A stretch of 64,000 nt of DNA, taken from the NCBI RefSeq assembly GCF_004339025.1, contig NZ_SMFT01000001.1, positions 660,386-724,385 of the forward strand. The letters run 5' to 3'. Made by a program: the position numbers and the translations under genes. How positions within the stretch are numbered: position 1 is the stretch's first letter; each line of letters opens with the position of its first letter. Shown here one piece after another: positions 49,494-60,247 of this stretch. Source of the stretch: Volucribacter psittacicida (GTDB lineage: Bacteria > Pseudomonadota > Gammaproteobacteria > Enterobacterales > Pasteurellaceae). Under the pieces are notes generated by a model. That model saw nothing but the letters and a program-made list of their open reading frames with translations, searched no databases and was not told the origin of the DNA.

Positions 49494-50744
49494 ATGCAAA
49501 CAAAATCTCCATCATTGTTAGGTGGTGCAATGATTATCGCAGGCACCGCCGTTGGGGCAGGTATGCTTGCCAATCCGACCGCTATGTCTGGTATTTGGTT
49601 TATTGGCTCAATCTTTGTCTTACTCTACACTTGGTTTTGTATGACTACCTCAGGGTTAATGATTTTAGAAGCAAACCTACATTATCCAACGGGAGCAAGT
49701 TTTGACACCATTGTTAAAGATCTCTTGGGTAATGGCTGGAATATTATTAACGGTCTTTCTGTCGCCTTTGTGCTATATATTCTTACCTATGCTTATATCA
49801 CTTCGGGCGGCAGTATCACTGAAAGTTTGATTAATCAATACTTTGCCAGCCCAGAACAAGGCTTAATAGGGCGTAGTGCAGGCTCATTGATTTTTTGCTT
49901 AATCCTTGCTTTCTTTGTTTGGTTTTCTACTAAAGCGGTGGATCGCTTTACCACTGTGTTAATCGCAGGTATGGTCATTTCCTTTTTTATCTCCACCGCA
50001 GGGCTATTAAGCGATGTGAAAACGGATATTTTGTTTAATCATATCGCTCAAGGCGAACAACAATATTTACCTTATATTTTGACCGCACTTCCTGTTTGTC
50101 TAGTATCTTTCGGCTTTCATGGCAATGTGCCGAGCTTAGTTAAATATTATAACCGTAATGGCAAACGTGTGGCTTATAGTATTTTTATTGGCACAGGCAT
50201 TGCCTTAGTGATTTATATTCTCTGGCAACTTGCTATTCAAGGCAATTTACCACGTAGCGAATTTGCCCCAGTGATTGCTCAGGGTGGCGATATTTCTGCA
50301 TTACTACAAGCCCTAAATGCCTATATTCAAACGGATTATATTGGCTTAGTGCTAAAATTCTTTGCCTATATGGCGATTGCCAGTTCCTTTTTAGGCGTAA
50401 CCCTAGGCTTATTTGACTATATTGCCGATATGCTTAAATTTGATGATAGCCCAATGGGCAGAACCAAAACCACCTTAATCACCTTTTTACCGCCCTTACT
50501 CTTAAGTTTACAATTTCCTTATGGTTTTGTGATTGCCATCGGCTACGCAGGGCTCGCCGCCACCATTTGGGCGGCTATTGTCCCGGCTTTATTAGCCAAA
50601 GCAAGCCGTAAAAAATATCCTCATACCGACTATCGTGTTTATGGTGGTAACTTTATGATCTATTTCATTATTTTATTTGGCGTATTAAATATTGTGGCAC
50701 AAATAGCTGATCAGCTTGGTATCTTGCCACAATTCAAAGGATAA
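49494..50744 (+). CDS. tyrP: Aromatic amino-acid permease (TyrP-like, HAAAP family)
   Basis: A 416-residue inner-membrane permease with about 11 spans. The N-terminal LLGGAMIIAGTAVGAGMLAN and SFGFHGNVPSLVKYY are characteristic of the TyrP/Mtr/TnaB branch. Whether tyrosine or tryptophan is carried cannot be read from the sequence. AAGGAAA places the start at 49494; the frame opens 16 codons earlier without family similarity. It is followed after 3 bp by the methyltransferase. It carries one uptake signal. Confidence 0.85.
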   Translation: MQTKSPSLLGGAMIIAGTAVGAGMLANPTAMSGIWFIGSIFVLLYTWFCMTTSGLMILEANLHYPTGASFDTIVKDLLGNGWNIINGLSVAFVLYILTYAYITSGGSITESLINQYFASPEQGLIGRSAGSLIFCLILAFFVWFSTKAVDRFTTVLIAGMVISFFISTAGLLSDVKTDILFNHIAQGEQQYLPYILTALPVCLVSFGFHGNVPSLVKYYNRNGKRVAYSIFIGTGIALVIYILWQLAIQGNLPRSEFAPVIAQGGDISALLQALNAYIQTDYIGLVLKFFAYMAIASSFLGVTLGLFDYIADMLKFDDSPMGRTKTTLITFLPPLLLSLQFPYGFVIAIGYAGLAATIWAAIVPALLAKASRKKYPHTDYRVYGGNFMIYFIILFGVLNIVAQIADQLGILPQFKG

Positions 50745-50747
50745 ATA

Positions 50748-51497
50748 ATGACGGAAAAAAGCGTTTATGATAGCGAAGGTTTTTTTGACCGCTATCAACA
50801 ATTACGACAAAACCCCATCAGCATTAACGAAATTATTGAAAAGCCCACAATGTTGGGCTTATTAGATAATATTCAAGGTAAAAAAATGCTCGATCTTGGT
50901 TGTGGCACAGGTAAACATATTGCCCTTTATTTACAACAAGGTGCAAAATTTGTGGTTGGACTGGATCTATCCCAAGCAATGTTAGCGCAAGCACAAAAAA
51001 ATCTCGCCAAAAACAGACCGCACTTTGCCTTATATCAATTATCAATGAATCAACTTGCTCAATTACCCGAGCAAGATTTTGATATAATTACCAGTTCCTA
51101 TGCCTTTCATTATATTGAAGATTTTGCCCAACTGACCCAACAAATTTATACAAAACTCAACCCCAACGGCTTATTGGTTTTCTCGCAAGAACACCCCATT
51201 ACCACTGCTCACCAACAAGGCGAACGCTGGCAAAAAAATGAACATAAAGAGCAAATCGCCTACCGACTTAATCATTATCAACAAGAAGGCATACGCCAGC
51301 GTAATTGGTTTCAACAATCTTTTACCACCTATCACCGCACAATGGCGACAATTATTAACCAACTTATCGCCACAGGTTTTTGTATAGAACAAATTGCCGA
51401 GCCAATGCTCGCCGACCAACCACAATGGCAACAGGAATTTAAAGATCTCAAACACCGCCCACCGTTGTTATTTGTTAAAGCAAGAAAAAGAAAATAA
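50748..51497 (+). CDS. Class I SAM-dependent methyltransferase
   Basis: A 249-residue methyltransferase: motif I MLDLGCGTGKHIALYLQQGA, then GLDLSQAMLAQAQKN (motif II acidic residue) and FDIITSSYAFHYIEDFAQL, and a C-terminal extension rich in His/Gln. It resembles small-molecule methyltransferases of the UbiE/Tam type but no substrate is indicated. It starts 3 bp after the permease stop, so the two are co-transcribed. An uptake signal is inside the gene. Confidence 0.8.
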   Translation: MTEKSVYDSEGFFDRYQQLRQNPISINEIIEKPTMLGLLDNIQGKKMLDLGCGTGKHIALYLQQGAKFVVGLDLSQAMLAQAQKNLAKNRPHFALYQLSMNQLAQLPEQDFDIITSSYAFHYIEDFAQLTQQIYTKLNPNGLLVFSQEHPITTAHQQGERWQKNEHKEQIAYRLNHYQQEGIRQRNWFQQSFTTYHRTMATIINQLIATGFCIEQIAEPMLADQPQWQQEFKDLKHRPPLLFVKARKRK

Positions 51498-51526
51498 ATA
51501 AAATATTTGTTACCAATAAAAAACGC

Positions 51527-51555
51527 TTGCAATTTTATTTTAATCGGCGTATGTT
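51527..51555 (+). promoter_or_regulatory. Promoter of the his operon
   Basis: TTGCAA (51527-51532), 17 bp, TATGTT (51550-51555), about 30 bp before hisL. The spacing is ideal and the -10 is four of six to consensus. Confidence 0.6.
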
Positions 51556-51585
51556 AAAAACCACTTAACACAAAAGGACAATATT

Positions 51586-51627
51586 ATGATTTTCAAACGC
51601 ACTGCTCATCATCACCATCACACCTGA
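51586..51627 (+). CDS. hisL: his operon leader peptide HisL
   Basis: A 13-codon leader, [13 protein letters not shown], with five consecutive histidine codons. AAGGA lies seven bases upstream. In His starvation ribosomes stall in the histidine run and favour the antiterminator downstream. E. coli HisL has seven His codons, so this one is shorter but of the same design. Confidence 0.95.
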   Translation: MIFKRTAHHHHHT

Positions 51628-51650
51628 TTATCTTTCAGGCGTTTGGTGTT

Positions 51651-51733
51651 GCTTGGAAGATGGGACTTCCGAGCAATGCGTATAAATTAACAATTTTAGC
51701 ACCCCTCGGAAGTGAACTTTCGAGGGGTTTTTG
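51651..51733 (+). promoter_or_regulatory. his attenuator with alternating octamer arms
   Basis: Four short arms alternate: CTTGGAAG (51652-51659), CTTCCGAG (51666-51673), CTCGGAAG (51705-51712) and CTTTCGAG (51717-51724). Arm 1 pairs with 2, arm 2 pairs perfectly with 3 (antiterminator), and arm 3 extended by ACCC pairs with arm 4 extended by GGGT (51701-51728), followed by T5: an intrinsic terminator. Behind hisL this is a complete attenuation module. Confidence 0.9.
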
Positions 51734-51776
51734 TTTGGTTAAAATAAATGTTTCAGTAACAAAAAAGGAAAAAATG

Positions 51777-52673
51777 ATGACAAATAATCGAGTTAGAATT
51801 GCAATGCAAAAATCAGGACGTTTAAGTCAGGAATCCCAAGCATTATTCAAGCAATGTGGGGTAAAAATTAATTGGAATGAGCAACGTTTAATTGCTTATG
51901 CGGAAAATATGCCCCTTGAGATTTTGCGAGTGCGTGATGATGATATTCCCGGTTTAGTGTTTGATGGCGTGGTTGATCTGGGCATTATTGGCGAGAATGT
52001 GTTGGAGGAAGAAGAATTAGCACGCATTTCTGCGGGCGAACAGGTCAGCTATAAAAAATTACGCCGTTTGGATTTTGGCAGTTGCCGTTTGTCGATTGCA
52101 TTACCAAGAGAAATGCCCTATCAGAGTATCCAAGATTTAAATAATGCGCGTATCGCCACTTCTTACCCAAACTTGTTAAAACGTTATATGCAACAGCAAG
52201 GTGTGAAGTTTAAAAATTGTTTATTAACTGGTTCGGTGGAGGTTGCCCCAAGTGCAGGATTAGCCACCGCCATTTGTGATTTAGTCTCATCAGGGGCGAC
52301 GTTGGAGGCAAATGGTTTGCGAGAAGTGGAGGTAATTTATCGCTCTAAATCTTGTTTAATTCAGCGAGCTTTGCCCTTAGAGGAGGAAAAACAGGCATTA
52401 GTGGATCGCTTATTAACACGTATTCAAGGGGTACAACAAGCCAATGAAAGTAAATATATTATGTTGCACGCGCCAAAAGATAAGTTGGCGGAAATTACGG
52501 CATTATTGCCCGGCGTAGAAAATCCGACTATTTTGGCATTAGCGGAAGATAGCAATAAAGTGGCAATGCACGTGGTTAGCCAAGAAAATCTATTTTGGGA
52601 AACGATGGAACGCTTAAAAGAAATTGGGGCAAGTTCTATTTTGGTTTTACCGATTGAGAAAATGTTAGAGTAA
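51777..52673 (+). CDS. hisG: ATP phosphoribosyltransferase HisG
   Basis: A 298-residue long-form HisG, first step of histidine synthesis (ATP + PRPP). Blocks: [34 protein letters not shown], the PRPP loop [14 protein letters not shown], and a C-terminal ACT-like regulatory domain around [15 protein letters not shown] that binds histidine for feedback inhibition. AAGGAA is seven bases before ATG 51777; a second ATG three bases earlier is also possible. Confidence 0.97.
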   Translation: MTNNRVRIAMQKSGRLSQESQALFKQCGVKINWNEQRLIAYAENMPLEILRVRDDDIPGLVFDGVVDLGIIGENVLEEEELARISAGEQVSYKKLRRLDFGSCRLSIALPREMPYQSIQDLNNARIATSYPNLLKRYMQQQGVKFKNCLLTGSVEVAPSAGLATAICDLVSSGATLEANGLREVEVIYRSKSCLIQRALPLEEEKQALVDRLLTRIQGVQQANESKYIMLHAPKDKLAEITALLPGVENPTILALAEDSNKVAMHVVSQENLFWETMERLKEIGASSILVLPIEKMLE

Positions 52674-52694
52674 TTAACGGAAAAGGAATTGATT

Positions 52695-53981
52695 ATGCAA
52701 ATGATTAACTGGGCGGAATTAACCTTAACACAGCAACAACAAATTTTAACACGTCCTGCCATTTCTGCGGGGCAATCGGTAAAAAGTGCGGTGGATAATA
52801 TTCGAGTTTTCGTTGAACAACAAGGCGATCAAGCCTTATTGGCATTGGCGGAGAAATTTGATGGTTGTAAACTCAATGAATTAGTGGTTACGCCACAGCA
52901 AATTGAACAAGCCAGTCAACGTATTAATGATGAGTTAAAACAAGCTATTCAAAACGCCTATGCCAATATTTATGCCTTTCATCAAGCTCAACAACCACAA
53001 GAGGTGGAGATTGAAACGCAAAAAGGCGTGCGTTGCCAAGTGATAACTCGTCCGATTAATGGGGTGGGCTTGTATATTCCGGGTGGTTCTGCACCGTTAT
53101 TTTCAACAGTATTAATGTTGGCAATTCCAGCGAAATTGGCAGGTTGTAAGCAAATTGTATTATGTAGTCCGCCGCCCATTGCCGATGAAATTTTATATAC
53201 GGCGAATTTATGTGGCGTGGATAAGATTTATACCGTCGGTGGGGCACAGGCAATTTTTGCCATGGCACAAGGTACGCAAACGGTTAGCAAGGTGGATAAA
53301 ATTTTTGGCCCAGGTAATGCTTTTGTTACGGAGGCAAAACGCCAAGTGCAACAATTAGGTACAGCGATTGATATGCCAGCTGGGCCGTCAGAAGTGCTAG
53401 TGATTGCAGATAAATTTGCTGATGCAGAGTTTGTGGCAAGTGATCTCTTATCCCAAGCGGAGCACGGTGCAGATAGCCAAGTAATGCTGGTTACTGACAG
53501 TAAACAGCTCGCCCAAAATACCCTTGATGCCATTGAACGCCAATTAGCACAATTACCACGAGCAGAAACCGCTCGTAAGGCATTGCAACATAGCCGTATT
53601 TTGCTGGCAAAAGATTTAAATGAATGTATTGCCATTAGCAATCAATATGCCCCAGAGCACTTGGTGGTGCAAGTGGAGAATGCTCGCCAATTATTGCCAT
53701 TGTTAGATAATGCGGGTTCTATATTTCTCGGTGCTTATTCGCCAGAAAGTATGGGCGATTATGCCTCAGGCACTAATCACGTTTTGCCTACTTATGGCTA
53801 TACCAAAACCTATTCCTGCTTAGGATTGGCGGATTTTAGCAAGCGAATGACAGTGCAAGAATTAACGCCACAAGGTTTTATGGATTTAGCCAAAACTGTT
53901 GAGTTAATGGCTACAGCAGAACAACTGGAAGCCCACAAACAGGCGGTGAGTATTCGTTTGGCAAAACTGGCTCAAAAATAA
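52695..53981 (+). CDS. hisD: Histidinol dehydrogenase HisD
   Basis: A 428-residue zinc enzyme that oxidises histidinol to histidine. Blocks: [65 protein letters not shown] with zinc-binding residues, and [25 protein letters not shown] is seven bases before ATG 52695. It is followed by a 65 bp gap and then the RhuM-Fic gene instead of hisC. Confidence 0.97.
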   Translation: MQMINWAELTLTQQQQILTRPAISAGQSVKSAVDNIRVFVEQQGDQALLALAEKFDGCKLNELVVTPQQIEQASQRINDELKQAIQNAYANIYAFHQAQQPQEVEIETQKGVRCQVITRPINGVGLYIPGGSAPLFSTVLMLAIPAKLAGCKQIVLCSPPPIADEILYTANLCGVDKIYTVGGAQAIFAMAQGTQTVSKVDKIFGPGNAFVTEAKRQVQQLGTAIDMPAGPSEVLVIADKFADAEFVASDLLSQAEHGADSQVMLVTDSKQLAQNTLDAIERQLAQLPRAETARKALQHSRILLAKDLNECIAISNQYAPEHLVVQVENARQLLPLLDNAGSIFLGAYSPESMGDYASGTNHVLPTYGYTKTYSCLGLADFSKRMTVQELTPQGFMDLAKTVELMATAEQLEAHKQAVSIRLAKLAQK

Positions 53982-54046
53982 TGGAAAAATGACCGCACTT
54001 TTGTGTTTTTTATAATTAACAACGATAATCATAGCGGAGGAAAACA

Positions 54047-55045
54047 ATGCAAAATCCAGTTGAAATTTATCAGACCGTTGATGGAGATCCCAAAGTGGAG
54101 GTGCGGTTTGAACAGGATACGGTATGGTTATCTTTACAGCAGATGGCTGATATTTTTGGGCGTGATAAGTCGGTAATTTCTCGCCACTTAAAAAATATTT
54201 ATGCTGAAGGAGAATTAGACAAAGATTCAACTGTTGCAAAAAATGCAATGGTTCAAAAAGAAGGTAATAGATTAGTTAATCGTGAAATTGAATTTTATAA
54301 TTTAGATGTGATTATTTCAGTAGGCTATCGAGTTAATTCCAAAGTAGGAACAAAATTTCGTATATGGGCAACGACTCGTTTAAAAGAGTATTTCCTTCAA
54401 GGCTATGTCATTAATAAGCAACGATTACAAATGCAAAGTATAGAATTAAGTCAAGTGATAACTCTACTAGAAAGGACTTTGACTAATCAATCTTTAATTA
54501 ATAATGAAGGTAAAGCGATTTTAGATGTAGTGAAAGATTATGCTAGAACGTGGAGCTTATTACAAGCCTATGATGAACAAAATTTAAACTCTGTGATGAT
54601 TAAACAAAGTGAAATGATTTCTTTAAATTTTGATGAAGTAATGATTGCGATTGATTTACTTAAGAAAGAGCTCATTGCTAAAGGCGAAGCTACACAGCTA
54701 TTTGCACAATTACGTAACGATGGGTTAGCTTCTGCAATAGCGACTATTGAACAAGGTTTTGGAGATGAATTATTTTACCCTAATGTTGCTAGTCGAGCAG
54801 CACACTTACTCTATTTTGTTATTAAAAATCACTCTTTAGCTGATGGTAATAAACGTACAGGATCTTTTTTATTCTTATGGTATTTACGTTTAAATCAATC
54901 ACTACTGGCAAAACCAGTAGAACTGCTAATTAATGATAATACTTTGGTGGCTTTGGCATTATTAATAGCGGAAAGTTTACCCGAACAAAAAGAATTAATG
55001 ATTAAATTAGTAGAACATTTTATTTTATTAAAGCAAACACAATAG
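54047..55045 (+). CDS. RhuM-Fic/Doc fusion protein
   Basis: A 332-residue two-part protein. The N-terminal part (about 1-130) is a RhuM-type DNA-binding-like domain: LSLQQMADIFGRDKSVISRH, NREIEFYNLDVIISVGYRVN, TRLKEYFLQGYVI. The C-terminal part is a Fic/Doc domain with HSLADGNKRTG at residues 262-272, closer to Doc (HxFxDANKR) than to AMP-transferring Fic (HPFxxGNGR). Proteins of this RhuM/Fic/DOC build often accompany restriction or mobile loci; targets are unknown. GGAGGAAAACA precedes the ATG. It is inserted between hisD and hisC, stopping nine bases before hisC. No adjacent antitoxin was recognised; the RhuM part may itself regulate. Confidence 0.88.
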   Translation: MQNPVEIYQTVDGDPKVEVRFEQDTVWLSLQQMADIFGRDKSVISRHLKNIYAEGELDKDSTVAKNAMVQKEGNRLVNREIEFYNLDVIISVGYRVNSKVGTKFRIWATTRLKEYFLQGYVINKQRLQMQSIELSQVITLLERTLTNQSLINNEGKAILDVVKDYARTWSLLQAYDEQNLNSVMIKQSEMISLNFDEVMIAIDLLKKELIAKGEATQLFAQLRNDGLASAIATIEQGFGDELFYPNVASRAAHLLYFVIKNHSLADGNKRTGSFLFLWYLRLNQSLLAKPVELLINDNTLVALALLIAESLPEQKELMIKLVEHFILLKQTQ

Positions 55046-56107
<1,062 letters not shown>

Positions 56108-56128
56108 TTTAATTATTGGAGAAATGTT

Positions 56129-57358
56129 ATGGGAAATTTAGAGAAATCAAAGGATAATAATAAAGAAACTATAATAGTTAAGATGTTTGTATTCTTATTA
56201 ATACTAATAATAGCTATCTTTATAATTATACCAGTTGTAAAACATATAATACTAATAATAATTGAGTACAAATATGTAAGTTTATTATTGTTATTATTGA
56301 TATTGTTTATATGGCTGGAGTATTTTTTAGTAAAAAAATATAAGAAAAGAAACTATAAAACCAATATTTTAAGTTATATAACCATAACGTTATGGTTATA
56401 TATTTTTCTTAAATTTACTATTTTTATACTGCTTAAACCTATAGTTCCTGATTTGCTTTATAAATATTTTGAATTTTTTATTCTTTGTTTTTTTATGTTT
56501 TTTTTATTTTTTTTCTTTTGTTTTAAGTTTTTCTTTTATTTGTTTAGCGAGATTAATTTTGACTGCATGGAGAGTGTTATTGTTTTTTTTAAGAATAAAT
56601 ATATTCAAGGTGTTTTGCCTTTTATTTTTTCTTTTTTAATTTACCCTATGATAGAACCATCAATAAACTCAAATGCTCATGAAGAAGTCTATAATTTTCT
56701 ATCTGCTATAAGTATAAGTGAGTCCAAAGCTATATTTAAAGTAAATATTGTTGCTATATTATTAATCTCTTATTTTTTATTACTTTCACTTTTAATATCT
56801 ATGTTTCTAATCATTATGTTTGTTAAGAATGATATATCAGAAAATAATGACAATGATAATTTAGGAATTAGTATAAAAGATTCTAATTTAATTAAATTAT
56901 TTCTTGTTTTTTTTACCATTGTTACTTTTATACCTAACTTTATAAATATTATTAATAAATATAGTAGTAATGATAAAATTAAAAACTATTACTCTAAAGT
57001 TATTGCTAGTTATGATTTTTTGAGTGTAAATATTTTTTGCAAAAATAATAAGAATGGATATGTTGATATGATCATTGATTCTAGTTTAAATAAGCATATG
57101 GAAAAATTAATAAAGAATGTCAATGGTGATTCTGAAGAAGAATTAAAGAAAAAGTATAAATCAAAGTTGAAAAAAGAGAATAACTCTAATGAATATAATG
57201 AAAAAGCAAGAATACAGATTGTAGATTTATATAGAGAAAAGGATAATGCCATTATTGCTTTACCTATATGGGAAAATAATCAATTTGATAAAAATATCGT
57301 TAGTTATGAATTTTTACCCATAAATATTAACCCAGATTGTTCAATAAAAAACAATTAA
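56129..57358 (+). CDS. AT-rich multi-spanning membrane protein of unknown function
   Basis: A 409-residue protein I do not recognise. It has about seven hydrophobic segments: residues about 19-46, 49-68, 79-103, 113-139, 160-176, 205-232 and 252-276, several made of uninterrupted Phe/Leu/Ile. A hydrophilic C-terminal part (280-409) is Lys/Asn/Glu-rich with a possible coiled coil near KNVNGDSEEELKKKYKSKLK. GGAG precedes the ATG by seven bases. The coding sequence is far more AT-rich than the his genes on either side and uses mostly A/T-ending codons, a sign of recent transfer. It fits tightly between hisC and hisB (15 bp). A role in defence, toxin immunity or transport is possible but not shown. 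Confidence 0.75.
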   Translation: MGNLEKSKDNNKETIIVKMFVFLLILIIAIFIIIPVVKHIILIIIEYKYVSLLLLLLILFIWLEYFLVKKYKKRNYKTNILSYITITLWLYIFLKFTIFILLKPIVPDLLYKYFEFFILCFFMFFLFFFFCFKFFFYLFSEINFDCMESVIVFFKNKYIQGVLPFIFSFLIYPMIEPSINSNAHEEVYNFLSAISISESKAIFKVNIVAILLISYFLLLSLLISMFLIIMFVKNDISENNDNDNLGISIKDSNLIKLFLVFFTIVTFIPNFINIINKYSSNDKIKNYYSKVIASYDFLSVNIFCKNNKNGYVDMIIDSSLNKHMEKLIKNVNGDSEEELKKKYKSKLKKENNSNEYNEKARIQIVDLYREKDNAIIALPIWENNQFDKNIVSYEFLPININPDCSIKNN

Positions 57359-57373
57359 AAAGAAGGAAAAACT

Positions 57374-58462
57374 ATGCAACCAACATTATTTATTGATCGT
57401 GATGGTACATTAATTGATGAGCCTAAAACCGACTTCCAAATCGATAGTTTGGAAAAATTAAAACTTGAACCTATGGTTATTCCAGCGTTGTTGCAGTTGC
57501 AACAAAAATATCGTTTGGTTATGGTAAGTAACCAAGATGGTTTAGGCACAGCCTCTTTTCCGCAGGCGGATTTTGATAAACCACATAATGCGTTAATGGC
57601 GATATTTAATTCACAAGGCATTATTTTTGATGATGTGTTAATTTGTCCCCATAAGCCAGAAGATCAATGCCAATGCCGTAAACCGAAAACGAAATTATTG
57701 CATAACTATATTTCACAACAACGTTTTGATCCGCAAGCGAGTTTTGTGATTGGCGATCGTCTTACCGATGTGCAGTTAGCAGAAAATCTAGGTATTCAAG
57801 GGTTGCAGTATCACCCAGAAAAACTTAATTGGTCGTTGATTGTGGAAAAATTATTGCCAAAATCCACCGCACTTTCTGAAAATCGTCAGCCACGTTATGC
57901 CGAAGTGGTGCGTACCACTAAAGAAACGGATATTAAGGTGCAGGTTTGGCTTGATGAAACAGGCGTCAATCAAATTAGTACAGGCGTGGGTTTCTTTGAT
58001 CATATGTTAGATCAAATTGCTACCCACGGCGGTTTCCGAATGAATGTGCAATGCAAAGGGGATTTGCATATTGATGAACATCATACGGTGGAAGATACTG
58101 CATTGGCTTTGGGAACAGCGTTAAAACAAGCCTTGGGCGATAAACGAGGGATTGCTCGTTTTGGTTTTGTGTTACCGATGGACGAATGCCGAGCAGAATG
58201 TGCATTAGATTTATCAGGTCGCCCTTTTATTAAATTTAAGGCAAAATTTAAACGAGAAAAGGTGGGAGATTTTAGTACCGAGATGACTGAACATTTTTTT
58301 CAATCTTTAGCTTTTAGTTTATTAGCTACTTTGCATTTAAAAGCCACTGGAGAGAATGATCACCATAAAATTGAGAGTTTGTTTAAGGTATTTGGACGAA
58401 CCTTAAGACAAGCTATTCGGGTTGAAGGAGATGAGTTGCCAAGTTCAAAAGGGGTATTGTAG
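57374..58462 (+). CDS. hisB: Bifunctional histidinol-phosphatase / imidazoleglycerol-phosphate dehydratase HisB
   Basis: A 362-residue fusion. The N-terminal HAD phosphatase has [12 protein letters not shown] with the nucleophile Asp, zinc site [15 protein letters not shown] and [14 protein letters not shown]. From about residue 175 the dehydratase shows [36 protein letters not shown] and [20 protein letters not shown] with Mn-binding histidines. The fused form is typical of Enterobacterales and Pasteurellaceae. An uptake signal falls in the linker between domains. A 67 bp gap with another uptake signal precedes the DUF1016 gene. Confidence 0.97.
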   Translation: MQPTLFIDRDGTLIDEPKTDFQIDSLEKLKLEPMVIPALLQLQQKYRLVMVSNQDGLGTASFPQADFDKPHNALMAIFNSQGIIFDDVLICPHKPEDQCQCRKPKTKLLHNYISQQRFDPQASFVIGDRLTDVQLAENLGIQGLQYHPEKLNWSLIVEKLLPKSTALSENRQPRYAEVVRTTKETDIKVQVWLDETGVNQISTGVGFFDHMLDQIATHGGFRMNVQCKGDLHIDEHHTVEDTALALGTALKQALGDKRGIARFGFVLPMDECRAECALDLSGRPFIKFKAKFKREKVGDFSTEMTEHFFQSLAFSLLATLHLKATGENDHHKIESLFKVFGRTLRQAIRVEGDELPSSKGVL

Positions 58463-58529
58463 CAAGTGCGGTAGATTTTGACGGTATTTTTAGTGAGAAA
58501 ATAGGTGAACCTTAATGAGGACATAAATA

Positions 58530-59567
58530 ATGATGAAAATTGCTAATCAGCATCTTATTGATGACATAAAAAAGATAATTGAACAATCACGAGAAAATGC
58601 CGTCCGTGCTATTGATTTCCAGCGAGTGTTGATGTACTGGCATATAGGACAACGCATTTTTGAGCAAGAGCAACAGAGGCAAGAAAGAGCGGATTATGGC
58701 AGTTACTTAATTATTTACCTTGCTAAGCAATTAGAACCTGAATTTGGAAGTGGATTTGGACGGCGACAATTAGAGTTGTGTCGGCAGTTTTATCGTATGT
58801 TTCCAATTGCGAACGCACTGCGATCGCAATTAAATTGGACACAATATAGAATGCTATTGCGGATAGATGATCCTCATAAAAGAGAGTTCTATATTGCCGA
58901 AACGGCTAAAAATAATTGGAGTTCCCGTCAATTAGAGCGACAAATTCATAGCAGGTTATATGAACGATTGTTGTTAAGCAATGATCGTCATACCTTACTT
59001 GCAATGGCAAGGAATGAAGCTATACCTATTGATGCCAAACAGATTATTAAAGATCCTATGGTATTAGAGTTTTTAGGTTTGAAATATGAAAGTGATTATT
59101 ATGAAAAAGATTTAGAAAAAGCAATTATCACTCATTTACAAGATTTTCTACTCGAATTAGGTAATGGTTTTTCTTTTGTCGCAAGACAAAAACGCTTGCA
59201 TTTAGATGGCGACGATTTTTTTGTGGATCTTGTTTTCTATAATCGTTTGTTGCAATGCTTTGTATTAATAGAGATAAAAACACATAAATTAACCCATCAA
59301 GATTTAGGTCAATTACAAATGTATGTGAATTATTTTGATCGTATAGAAAAATTACCACACGAAAATCCAACAATTGGAATTTTACTTTGTGCGGATAAGA
59401 ATGATACTGTTGTTAAATTTAGTTTACCTGATAATCAAAAACAAATTTTTGCTAGTGAATATCAGCTTTATTTACCATCAGAACAGCTATTATTAGATGA
59501 AATGCAGAAAGAAATCAAAAATTTCCAACAAAAAGTAGCAGAACAACAAGCCTATTATGGTATTTAA
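58530..59567 (+). CDS. DUF1016/YhcG-family PD-(D/E)XK nuclease-domain protein
   Basis: A 345-residue protein. The N-terminal DUF1016 helical part includes VLMYWHIGQRIFEQEQQRQE and GFGRRQLELCRQFYRMFP. The C-terminal nuclease domain has the likely catalytic set Asp233 (DDFFVDLVFYN) and Glu248-x-Lys250 (LIEIKTHKL), followed by LGQLQMYVNYFD. YhcG-type proteins are frequent next to restriction-modification genes and mobile elements; E. coli and other members are suspected DNases. AGGAC precedes the double ATG. It is inserted between hisB and hisH together with the MOSC gene 15 bp downstream. Confidence 0.9.
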   Translation: MMKIANQHLIDDIKKIIEQSRENAVRAIDFQRVLMYWHIGQRIFEQEQQRQERADYGSYLIIYLAKQLEPEFGSGFGRRQLELCRQFYRMFPIANALRSQLNWTQYRMLLRIDDPHKREFYIAETAKNNWSSRQLERQIHSRLYERLLLSNDRHTLLAMARNEAIPIDAKQIIKDPMVLEFLGLKYESDYYEKDLEKAIITHLQDFLLELGNGFSFVARQKRLHLDGDDFFVDLVFYNRLLQCFVLIEIKTHKLTHQDLGQLQMYVNYFDRIEKLPHENPTIGILLCADKNDTVVKFSLPDNQKQIFASEYQLYLPSEQLLLDEMQKEIKNFQQKVAEQQAYYGI

Positions 59568-59582
59568 CATTGAGGAATAATT

Positions 59583-60233
59583 ATGGCTCAAATATTAGTG
59601 ATTAAAATTGGTAAAGTGCAAACATTAACCTTTGCCGATGGTTCAATTTATGAAACGGCAATTCGTAAGCAGCCTGTTAGCCAAGTGGTTATCCACGAAT
59701 TGGGTGCAGAAGGTAATGAAGTAGCGTTGACAAAACATCATGGCGGTGTTGATAAAGCCTTATTATTTATGGCGGATCGCAGTTTTACTCAGTTAAATCA
59801 GCTGTTAGCCGAAAATTTTAGTTATGATAATACCGCTATTTATGGTGAAAATTTTGTGGTTTCTGATTTAAATGAAGATAATGTTTGTGTGGGCGATCGT
59901 TTTCAAATTGGTGATGTGGTGCTTGAAGTGTCTCAACCGAGAAAACCTTGTGAGCGTTTATCTAAAAATACCAATAATGAGGGAACCCAACGTACGGTAT
60001 TTAATTCGGGCTTAACGGGCTGGTATGTGCGGGTTATCCAAACGGGGACTATTCGGCAAGGTGATGAAGTTGTTTTGTTAAATCGCCCTTATCCAGCTTT
60101 AACTATTCGCCATTTAAATCGCTTATTATCAACTCAATCAGATCGACAATCATTAGAACAAGCCTTAGCTTGTGATGTACTCGCGGCGGCATTTAAACGT
60201 TCGTTACAATCACAATTAGCCAAAATTAAGTAA
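59583..60233 (+). CDS. MOSC-domain protein (YiiM-like)
   Basis: A 216-residue MOSC protein: [60 protein letters not shown] with the conserved Cys, and [12 protein letters not shown]. YiiM relatives bind molybdenum cofactor and reduce N-hydroxylated bases or similar compounds. The gene is complete and of ordinary composition. It ends 14 bp before hisH, so it is in the his operon; a link to histidine synthesis is not evident. Confidence 0.88.
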   Translation: MAQILVIKIGKVQTLTFADGSIYETAIRKQPVSQVVIHELGAEGNEVALTKHHGGVDKALLFMADRSFTQLNQLLAENFSYDNTAIYGENFVVSDLNEDNVCVGDRFQIGDVVLEVSQPRKPCERLSKNTNNEGTQRTVFNSGLTGWYVRVIQTGTIRQGDEVVLLNRPYPALTIRHLNRLLSTQSDRQSLEQALACDVLAAAFKRSLQSQLAKIK

Positions 60234-60247
60234 GACAAGGATAGAAA

